In this document: positions 1-5,732 of the stretch, piece after piece | Numbering within the stretch: the stretch's first letter is position 1 | Layout of the letters: each line of letters opens with the position of its first letter | Assembly (NCBI GenBank): GCA_019242385.1 | Contig: JAFAVO010000080.1 | Location: forward strand, 1 to 8,350 | DNA from: Gammaproteobacteria bacterium | GTDB lineage: Bacteria; Pseudomonadota; Gammaproteobacteria; Steroidobacterales; Steroidobacteraceae | Reading direction: 5' to 3' | Length of the DNA stretch: 8,350 bases | Notes under the pieces: generated by a model | What the model saw: the letters and a program-made list of their open reading frames with translations, nothing else | What the model was told of the DNA's origin: nothing | Databases searched by the model: none | Program-made: the position numbers and the translations under genes

Positions 1-1233
1 CAGGTAAATGTCTTTTACACCGCCCCCACTGCGATTCGCACCTTTCTCAAGTGGGGCGACGAATGGCCGAAAAAGCACGACATGAAGAGCCTGCGCCTAT
101 TGGGAACTGTCGGGGAGCCGATCAATCCAGAAGCGTGGATGTGGTATCGCGAAGTGATCGGCGGCAACCGCTGCCCGATCGTTGACACATGGTGGCAGAC
201 CGAGACCGGTGCAATCCTCATCTCGCCTCTTCCCGGCGTGACCGCCACCAAGCCGGGCTCGTGCACCGAGCCGCTGCCCGGCATCGATATCGACATAGTC
301 GACGACCGTGGCAACCCGGTGAAGCGCGCCGATGCGGGCGGCTATCTCGTCATCCGAAAGCCATGGCCGTCCATGCTGCGCACCATCTGGCGCAACAACG
401 ACCGCTACCTCGCCGGTTACTGGGAGAAGTTCGGCAACGGCTACTACGTTGCCGGCGACAGCGCCCACCGCGACAAGGATGGTTACTTCTGGATCATGGG
501 ACGCGTCGACGACGTGCTCAACGTCGCCGGGCACCGCCTCGGAACCATGGAGATCGAGTCGGCGCTCGTTGCACACCCACGGGTGGCGGAGGCCGCAGTG
601 GTGGGCAAGCCTCACGAGATCAAGGGCGAGGCGGTATTCGCCTACGTAGTGACCCGCGGGCAGCGGCCGACCTCTGAAGCGACCGCGCTCACCAAGGAGC
701 TGCGCGACTGGGTCGGCCAGCAGTTAGGTCCCATCGCCAAGCCGGACGAGATCCGCTTTGCCGACAACCTGCCCAAGACCCGCTCGGGCAAGATCATGCG
801 ACGGCTGCTGAAGACCATCGCCCGCGGCGAGGAGATCACGCAGGACGTCTCGACGCTCGAGAATCCGGCGATTCTCGATCAACTGCGCGGGGTGGAGGGT
901 GCGAGCGCCGCGCCGGCTGTCGTTACCGCTGCGAGGGCGGCCGCCCGCGCCCGCGCGAAGTCCAAGCCGTCGAAGCGCACCGCCGCGGCGCCCCGGTCCG
1001 CGAAGCCGAGGAGCAGCGCGAAGCCGACGAGCACCGCGAAGCGGAGGAGCACGGCGAAGCCGAAGAGCGCGGCCAAGCGCAGCCCCGCACGCCGCAAAGG
1101 CCGTAGCCAGGCGAGCCCGCGCACTGGCTCATCGGCGAGAGCGGCCGTGCGCCGCCGGGCCAAGAAGGCTGTCCTCGTCCGGGCTGCGGCGAAGCGTGCG
1201 CGCGCCCGTGCGGCGGGCCGGCGCAGACGCTGA
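1..1233 (+). CDS. acs: Acetyl-CoA synthetase (AMP-forming), 5'-truncated, with a basic H1-like C-terminal tail
   Basis: Activates acetate with ATP and CoA to acetyl-CoA through acetyl-AMP, in the cytoplasm. The frame is open from base 1, so the start and roughly the first half of the usual ~650-residue enzyme lie outside; 410 codons are seen. Visible motifs are FYTAPTAIR near the left edge, DTWWQTETG from codon 62 (the second Trp is the one known in Salmonella Acs to limit the acyl pocket to acetate), the hinge/C-terminal block GRVDDVLNVAGHRLGT, and PKTRSGKIMRR, whose second Lys (codon 264) corresponds to the Lys acetylated by Pat in Salmonella. The normal enzyme ends around codon 297 (STLENPAILDQLRG). 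A further ~113 codons follow, rich in Ala, Lys, Arg, Ser and Pro and with no acidic residue after the first two. The Acs call is firm; the tail's role is unknown. A convergent gene begins 38 bases downstream. Confidence 0.95.
   Translation, partial: QVNVFYTAPTAIRTFLKWGDEWPKKHDMKSLRLLGTVGEPINPEAWMWYREVIGGNRCPIVDTWWQTETGAILISPLPGVTATKPGSCTEPLPGIDIDIVDDRGNPVKRADAGGYLVIRKPWPSMLRTIWRNNDRYLAGYWEKFGNGYYVAGDSAHRDKDGYFWIMGRVDDVLNVAGHRLGTMEIESALVAHPRVAEAAVVGKPHEIKGEAVFAYVVTRGQRPTSEATALTKELRDWVGQQLGPIAKPDEIRFADNLPKTRSGKIMRRLLKTIARGEEITQDVSTLENPAILDQLRGVEGASAAPAVVTAARAAARARAKSKPSKRTAAAPRSAKPRSSAKPTSTAKRRSTAKPKSAAKRSPARRKGRSQASPRTGSSARAAVRRRAKKAVLVRAAAKRARARAAGRRRR
892..1230 (+). other. Histone H1-like Ala/Lys/Arg/Pro tail of Acs
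   Basis: This is the in-frame C-terminal extension of Acs, codons 298-410. By my count it holds 25 Arg and 13 Lys against one Glu (second residue), with the rest mostly Ala, Ser, Pro and Thr, and it ends in RRRR. Composition resembles the C-terminal tails of bacterial H1-like proteins and AlgP, which bind nucleic acid; that resemblance is compositional only. It is likely disordered. Lys is mostly AAG and Ala mostly GCG/GCC, consistent with translated sequence in this genome. DNA, RNA or membrane-surface binding would be an inference. Confidence 0.85.
1000..1071 (+). repeat. Four tandem 18-bp units encoding AKPxSx-type hexapeptides
   Basis: Four adjacent 18-base units, each starting GCGAAG, begin at 1000, 1018, 1036 and 1054. 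A degenerate fifth unit begins GCCAAG at 1072. They are in phase with the Acs frame and encode AKPRSS, AKPTST, AKRRST, AKPKSA and then AKRSPA. Unit-to-unit differences are few, which suggests growth by slippage or unequal crossing-over within the tail. Confidence 0.85.
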
Positions 1234-1271
1234 CCGGCACCGCGACACTAATCCGCAGCAGGGCTCCGCGC

Positions 1272-3434
1272 TCACCCCGGGCCGCTGCGCGCGAGCGCAA
1301 AAGCTACGAGTCGCCGCTCGAGCCGCTCGCGCAGGTCAGATGGCTGCGCCAGACCCATGCGCTCCAGGGACGCTCTGTGGGCTTCCACTTCGATCCGACC
1401 GCCGTACAGGAGGGCGCGCCCGGCTGTGAGAAGCCGATCCCAGGTGCTGCCGGTAGCGCTCTCCAGGAACTTGAGGGCGCGTGCGAGCGCTGCCTCTTCG
1501 GCGGTGAGGTCGGTGCCGAAGGGATACTCGCTGAAGTAGCCTGCGGCACGCAGCGGCGCCAGTGCACGCTCGAGACGAGCCGGGGTGTTGGCGCGGAACT
1601 GCTCCGGGATGCGGTGGTGCGCGCCGAGCTTGCCGGCGGCGCGCGCACGCTCCAGCAGCGACTGCTGAAAGCGCGAATCGCAGATGTTGAGCAGCGCGGC
1701 GATGCACTCCTCGTCGGTGCGGCCGCGGAGGTCGGCGACCCCATACTCGGTCACCACGATGTCGCGCAGGTGACGCGGAATCGTCTCGTTGCCGGCACTC
1801 CAGACGATGTTGGATGTGGTGCGGCCGCGCTGGGTGCGCGTCGCACGCAGACACAGGATCGAGCGCGCCTCCGGCAGCGCATGGGCCATGGCGACGAAGT
1901 TGTATTGGCCGCCGACACCGCTCACCACCAGGCCGCTGCCGAGCGTATCGGACACCGCGGCGCCGAGCAGGGTCACCAGCATGGTCGTGTTGACGAAGCG
2001 CGCCGCACGGCGCTGGAGCGTGCGCAGCTCCTGGTCCTCGCCGTAGAGTTGATTGACGAAGCCGACGCCGCGCATGCCGAAGCGCGCACGCTCGCTCTCC
2101 GGCAGGTCCCGCAGCGCCGCGTAGAAGCCGCGCGGGCCGAGGAAGAACCCGGCGTGCAGCACCTGGCCGTTGCGCAGACTGCGCCCGAGGCATGCGACCA
2201 GCCGGCGGCGGCTCGCCGCGTCCGCCAGATCGGCCTCGACCCAGTCGCCCTCCGGGGCACGCACGCGCCCACCCTCGAACTGCACGTCCTCGCGAAACAC
2301 CCCGTAGTGCCGCAGCGCGGCGAACTCGCGCGCATCCAGATGCGGGCCCGCGCCGGCGGCCGCGAGCCGCTCGAGAATGCGCTCATCGAACCGCTCGCCG
2401 GCGCCTCCGGCGGCGAGCAGACGCTCGAGCGGCAGGCAGTCGTAAACCTGACGCCGCAGGATGCCAGCGCGGTACAGCTCGAGCAGGCCGTCGACGAACA
2501 TCTCGGAAGAGGCAAACAAGCCGCTGGCGAAGCCGTCCTGGCCGCCGTGCTGTGCGATCAGGGCATCGTTGCCGCCGCCGAGCGCCGCGCACGCGCTGCG
2601 CCAGCTCGCGTTCTGCTGATGGCGCAGCAGCAGCGCGTACACCAGCGCCGCACCCAGCTCGCCGATGCCGACCTGCAGCGTGCCGCCATCACGCAGCAGG
2701 CTGCTGACCTGCAGGCCGATCGCGTGCTCGACCGTGCCGATCGCCGCGTGCGGCGCAGCGAACAGGTCATAGTCGTAGCGCGGATCATCCACCAGGAAGT
2801 CGAACTGGGCCGGATCGACCTGCGCCTGCCCCGTCATGAAAGGCATCTGCGCGTGGGTCTCGCCGACTACGACGATGTCGCGTCCGGCCCGGCGCGCCGG
2901 CCCGAGCAGCGGCAGCAGATCGACGGTCACGTCCGGGTTGGAGCCCAGGCTCAGCTGCAACTCGCCATTTACCACGCGCCGGGCGAGCAGGTGGGCGATG
3001 ACGTTGACTCCCCGAGCGAGCGCGTCCCGCGCCACGTGGGTGTAGTTGGCGCTCAGGTAGTTGCGCTGCGCGTGGGTGGACTGCAGGAATGCGCCCGGCG
3101 CGAGGTAGAACTCGATGACGCGGACGTTGGCGGGCAGACGGTCCGCGCGCAGATCGCGCGCATAGGCGGGCTCCACGTAACTGCCGAACAGCCGTGCGGT
3201 GAGCGGATCCAGCAGCCGCGCCTCGAGGCGCGAGCGCGCCCGCGGCTTCAGCAGCGAGAGGGCCGTGAGGATTGTGAGCTGGATACCCGGGTCGCGCTGT
3301 GCGCGGCGGTAGAGCTCGTTGGCGAGCGGATTCGGTTTGCCGATGCCGAGCGGCAGCGCCAGCACCACGTGCGATCCCACACGGCGCAGCACCGCATCGA
3401 CGCACTGGCCGACGTCAGTGAATGTCTCGGGCAT
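1272..3434 (-). CDS. Large acetyl-CoA hydrolase/CoA-transferase family protein
   Basis: Belongs to the family I-like CoA-transferase/acetyl-CoA hydrolase group, which moves CoA between carboxylic acids through a glutamyl-CoA thioester; the substrate here is unknown. With the ATG at 3434 the protein is 720 residues. Visible blocks are PLGIGKPNPLANELYRRA (28-45), LQVGIGELGAAL (around 253-264), SSEMFVDG, whose Glu (about 311) I align with the catalytic Glu, then GVGGQYNF (506-513) and VTEYGVADLRG (561-571). Ordinary members are near 430-500 residues; the extra length lies largely between the catalytic Glu and the GVGGQ block, about 195 residues apart, and at the C-terminus. A GTG at 3488 would add 18 residues but leaves only 14 bases to the divergent cupin gene; neither start has a clear ribosome binding site. 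It converges on acs, so both neighbours handle acetyl-CoA or acyl-CoA, but they are not one operon. Family call firm, reaction uncertain. Confidence 0.85.
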   Translation of the reverse strand: MPETFTDVGQCVDAVLRRVGSHVVLALPLGIGKPNPLANELYRRAQRDPGIQLTILTALSLLKPRARSRLEARLLDPLTARLFGSYVEPAYARDLRADRLPANVRVIEFYLAPGAFLQSTHAQRNYLSANYTHVARDALARGVNVIAHLLARRVVNGELQLSLGSNPDVTVDLLPLLGPARRAGRDIVVVGETHAQMPFMTGQAQVDPAQFDFLVDDPRYDYDLFAAPHAAIGTVEHAIGLQVSSLLRDGGTLQVGIGELGAALVYALLLRHQQNASWRSACAALGGGNDALIAQHGGQDGFASGLFASSEMFVDGLLELYRAGILRRQVYDCLPLERLLAAGGAGERFDERILERLAAAGAGPHLDAREFAALRHYGVFREDVQFEGGRVRAPEGDWVEADLADAASRRRLVACLGRSLRNGQVLHAGFFLGPRGFYAALRDLPESERARFGMRGVGFVNQLYGEDQELRTLQRRAARFVNTTMLVTLLGAAVSDTLGSGLVVSGVGGQYNFVAMAHALPEARSILCLRATRTQRGRTTSNIVWSAGNETIPRHLRDIVVTEYGVADLRGRTDEECIAALLNICDSRFQQSLLERARAAGKLGAHHRIPEQFRANTPARLERALAPLRAAGYFSEYPFGTDLTAEEAALARALKFLESATGSTWDRLLTAGRALLYGGRIEVEAHRASLERMGLAQPSDLRERLERRLVAFALARSGPG

Positions 3435-3450
3435 GCAGCTTGTGGCATGC
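3431..3450. repeat. Paired GCATGC palindromes over the CoA-transferase start codon
   Basis: Two copies of the palindrome GCATGC lie at 3431-3436 and 3445-3450, separated by eight bases. The left copy contains the proposed ATG of the minus-strand CoA-transferase gene. They could pair into a 6-bp stem with an 8-base loop in that mRNA, or form a two-site operator between the divergent genes. Either function is speculative; chance is possible in GC-rich DNA. Confidence 0.3.
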
Positions 3451-3502
3451 TCCCCGAGGGCCGCGGTGCCCGTCAACCGCGCAGACACCAGCGGGGTGTT
3501 CC

Positions 3503-3979
3503 ATGCCAGTGAGCAAACCGGCTCTCGATCCGCGCACCGTCGAGGTGGTCAACCGCAGTGGTTACCCGGAGCCCTATCGCTCACGCGTACTGCCGCGCGC
3601 CAAGCGGCGCATCGGCGATGCGCTCGGGCTCACCCGCATCGGCATCAACTACACGGTACTGCCTCCCGGAAAGGAGTCGGCGATGCGCCACTGGCATACG
3701 CACGAGGACGAGTTCGTGTTCGTGCTCGAGGGCGAGGTGGTGTTGCGCACCAGCGCGGGGGAGCAGCTGCTCACGGCCGGCATGTGCGCCGGGTTCCCTG
3801 CCGGGGTAGAGGATGGGCATCACCTCATCAATCGCAGCGCGGCGGATGCCGTGTACCTGGAGATCAGCAACCGCGACCGCGCGGATGGCGCGCACTACAG
3901 CGACGCCGATGTGGACCTGCTGTGGAGTCCGCCGCACGCGCCCGGAAAATTCACCCGGCGCGACGGCACGGTGTTGTAG
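3503..3979 (+). CDS. Single-domain cupin protein
   Basis: A 158-residue cytoplasmic protein with one cupin_2-type beta-barrel. Cupin motif 1 is RHWHTHEDEFVFVLEG (62-77), giving likely metal ligands His63, His65 and Glu70; motif 2 is GMCAGFPAGVEDGHHLIN (93-110), giving His106 and the usual closing Asn. All four expected ligands are present, so metal binding is likely. There is no helix-turn-helix, signal peptide or membrane segment. The ATG at 3503 is chosen because the family resemblance starts soon after it, a weak GGGGTG lies just upstream, and it sits clear of the divergent CoA-transferase start; an in-frame start at 3422 would overlap that gene. The gene's 3' end is 14 bases from the convergent hpnA stop. 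The small divergent spacing suggests shared control with the CoA-transferase gene. Enzymatic or sensory role unknown. Confidence 0.85.
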   Translation: MPVSKPALDPRTVEVVNRSGYPEPYRSRVLPRAKRRIGDALGLTRIGINYTVLPPGKESAMRHWHTHEDEFVFVLEGEVVLRTSAGEQLLTAGMCAGFPAGVEDGHHLINRSAADAVYLEISNRDRADGAHYSDADVDLLWSPPHAPGKFTRRDGTVL

Positions 3980-3993
3980 CGACCCGCTCCGGC

Positions 3994-4998
3994 TCAGGGG
4001 GTCGGGCGCGCCGGCGGTACCTTGCCCTGCTCGCGGAACCAGAGGAGCGCATCCTCGAAGGCTCGTAGCGGTGGGCGCCAGCGGTAGCCGAGCTCCCGCA
4101 CCGCCTTGTCGCTCGAGAAGTACATGTGCTTACGGGCCAGTCGCACTGCTTCGACCGTGACGCGTGTGCTCGTGCCGGTGAGCCGCGCGAACGCCTCCGA
4201 GGCGTAAGCCACCGGCAGAACCGCAGCGTGCGGCAGGCGGATCCGGGGCGGACTACGTCCCGCCAGGCGGCAGATCTGCACGAGTATCTCGCGCAGGCTC
4301 ATGTTCTCGCCTCCGAGGATGTAACGCTCGCCGATGCGCCCGCTGTCGAAGGCCAGCAGGTGGCCGGCGGCGACATCGTCTACATGTACGACGTTGAGCC
4401 CGGTGTCGACGTATGCCGGGGTGCGTCCCGAGGCCGCATCGACCACCATCTGCCCCGTGGGGGTGGGCTTCACATCGCCCGGGCCGATGGGAGTGGAGGG
4501 GTTGACGATGACGATCGGCACACCGCGCCGTGCGAACTCGCGCGCCAGCTCTTCGGCCAGAAACTTGGAGCGCTTGTAGTGACCGATCATGTCGGTGAGC
4601 GCGACCGGAGTGTCCTCGGTGCCGGGTGCGGCGTCTGCCGGCAGGCCGACGGTGGCAACGCTGCTCGTATGGACGATGCGGCTCACCCCCGCGCGCTCTG
4701 CGGCCGCGAGCACGTTGCGGGTCCCCTCGACGTTGCTGCGGTAGAGCGCGCGCGGGTCGGGGACTCCGAGACGATAGTCGGCCGCCACGTGAAAGAGTGC
4801 CTGGCAGTCAGTCAGCGCCGGCGCAAGGGATGCAGGGTCCTCCAGGTCGCCGCTCGCCAGCTCGAGGGTCAGGCCCCGCAGATTCCGCCGGTCGGAACCG
4901 CTGCGCACCAGCGCGCGCACCTGCCAGCCGCGGCCGCACAGCGCACGGGCAACCGCGGAGCCAACGAAGCCGGTCGCGCCTGTGACCAGCGCCCTCAT
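3994..4998 (-). CDS. hpnA: Hopanoid-associated sugar epimerase HpnA
   Basis: A 334-residue extended short-chain dehydrogenase/reductase (NAD-dependent epimerase/dehydratase family). The N-terminus MRALVTGATGFVGS carries the Gly-rich GxxGxxG dinucleotide site (7-13). The catalytic set is visible as TSS (111-113) and HYKRSK, giving Tyr141 and Lys145. NPSTPIGPGDVKPTPTG (166-182) is a block I recognise from HpnA proteins. HpnA is named for its constant place in hopanoid clusters and is thought to act on the sugar-like side chain or head group of extended hopanoids; its precise substrate is not settled. It is the last gene of the leftward operon seen here, and its ATG overlaps the hpnG stop by four bases. 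Full length, no broken motifs. Confidence 0.92.
   Translation of the reverse strand: MRALVTGATGFVGSAVARALCGRGWQVRALVRSGSDRRNLRGLTLELASGDLEDPASLAPALTDCQALFHVAADYRLGVPDPRALYRSNVEGTRNVLAAAERAGVSRIVHTSSVATVGLPADAAPGTEDTPVALTDMIGHYKRSKFLAEELAREFARRGVPIVIVNPSTPIGPGDVKPTPTGQMVVDAASGRTPAYVDTGLNVVHVDDVAAGHLLAFDSGRIGERYILGGENMSLREILVQICRLAGRSPPRIRLPHAAVLPVAYASEAFARLTGTSTRVTVEAVRLARKHMYFSSDKAVRELGYRWRPPLRAFEDALLWFREQGKVPPARPTP
4995..4998 (-). other. ATGA overlap, hpnG stop / hpnA start
   Basis: The hpnA ATG (4998-4996) shares bases with the hpnG TGA (4997-4995). No clear Shine-Dalgarno precedes it, so termination-reinitiation coupling is the simplest explanation for hpnA translation. Confidence 0.9.
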
Positions 4999-5732
4999 GG
5001 AAGCGCAGTGCCGAGCGGCGCCGCGCCGGCGGGCTTGAGGGCTCCGGTGCGCGCCACCGCGGCGAGCGCGCGGCGCGCGCTGCGGTAAGACCCGCTCAAG
5101 CGAATGAGGGCCGGGAGCTCAGCGGGTGCGCGGGCAAGAGCTGCCAGCATGCGAGCGATGCGCAGCGCGTCCGTTCCGGGCGTCAAGGCGCTGAGCGCGG
5201 CGCGCGGCACCGGGTCGGTGGCGCCATCCACGATCGCCCGCACCACGAGAAACGCCAGTCGCGAGGCGGCAGCGACCTCCGCGATCGCGGAGCTTTCCAT
5301 GTCGACGGCGACGGCTGCGGTGCGGCGCAACGCGAGCGACTTCGCCTCGAGGGAGCCGAGCGCCTCGGCAGAGGTGAGCAGGCGACCGGAGCAGAGCGGC
5401 TGACTTGCCGGGATGGCGCGGCTGACGCGCTCGCGCCACTCGTGGCCGGTGGCGAAGAGGACTCCATCGGGTGACACGACTTCCGCCGGTACGACCAGCG
5501 TCCCCGGGGCGAGCAGCGGATCCAGCGCGCCGGCCATTCCCCAGCTGAGCAGCGCACCGACGCCGGCCGCTGCGAGGCGGCGCGCAGCATCGCGCGCCGC
5601 TGCCGGTCCAACGCCGCTCAGGATGAGCAGGGTCCCATCGGCGAGCTCGATCGGCTGCCGCGACTCCCGGGGTGTTACTCCAAGCGGGCGCGCTTCAGCA
5701 GCGAGTGCAGCGACGATCCCGAGTCCATTCAA
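4995..5732 (-). CDS. hpnG: Hopanoid nucleosidase HpnG (adenosylhopane to ribosylhopane)
   Basis: A purine/nucleoside phosphorylase superfamily protein, 245 residues from the chosen TTG. HpnG is known to remove adenine from adenosylhopane to give ribosylhopane on the way to bacteriohopanetetrol and related lipids. The fold markers are GLGIVAALAAEARPLG at the N-terminus, LSGVGPAAA (38-46), LLSWGMAGAL (61-70) and VAVDMESSAIAEVA (about 141-154), with Asp-Met-Glu being the substrate-contacting element shared with MTA/SAH nucleosidases. The frame is open further upstream to 5798, but those 22 residues are Arg/Pro-rich and lie over the end of shc. TTG at 5732 puts the start immediately before the conserved beta strand and makes a TTGA overlap with the shc stop, matching the junction style of the whole operon. 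The start is inferred; the family is clear from sequence plus context. Confidence 0.9.
   Translation of the reverse strand: MNGLGIVAALAAEARPLGVTPRESRQPIELADGTLLILSGVGPAAARDAARRLAAAGVGALLSWGMAGALDPLLAPGTLVVPAEVVSPDGVLFATGHEWRERVSRAIPASQPLCSGRLLTSAEALGSLEAKSLALRRTAAVAVDMESSAIAEVAAASRLAFLVVRAIVDGATDPVPRAALSALTPGTDALRIARMLAALARAPAELPALIRLSGSYRSARRALAAVARTGALKPAGAAPLGTALP
5729..5732 (-). other. TTGA overlap, shc stop / hpnG start
   Basis: The inferred hpnG TTG (5732-5730) overlaps the shc TGA (5731-5729). An ATG just after the stop (ATGGACTCG) is in another frame and does not give HpnG. A TTG start with poor Shine-Dalgarno would fit low, coupled expression. Confidence 0.65.

Noticed and set aside
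1000..1071. The 18-bp repeats as a CRISPR array
   Set aside because: Units abut with no spacers, are in coding frame and encode the Acs tail.
1234..1271. Terminator between acs and the convergent CoA-transferase gene
   Set aside because: I saw no convincing stem or T-run in these 38 bases.
899..1429. Arg/Pro-rich + strand frame overlapping the Acs tail and running into the CoA-transferase gene
   Set aside because: It is out of frame with the repeat-bearing tail, lacks a domain and crosses a convergent gene.
3422..3502. Upstream start for the cupin gene at 3422
   Set aside because: The 27 added residues are unlike a cupin N-terminus and overlap the start of the divergent CoA-transferase gene.
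1377..3512. A 711-codon open frame on the + strand opposite the CoA-transferase gene
   Set aside because: The protein is Arg/Ala/Gln/Glu-rich with no recognisable domain, and the opposite strand encodes a clear enzyme. Long antisense frames are expected opposite GC-rich genes.
3980..4004. CGACCC/GGGTCG inverted repeat at the cupin/hpnA convergent junction as a terminator
   Set aside because: The stem is only six base pairs with a 13-base loop and no following T-run on either strand; it also runs into the hpnA coding end.
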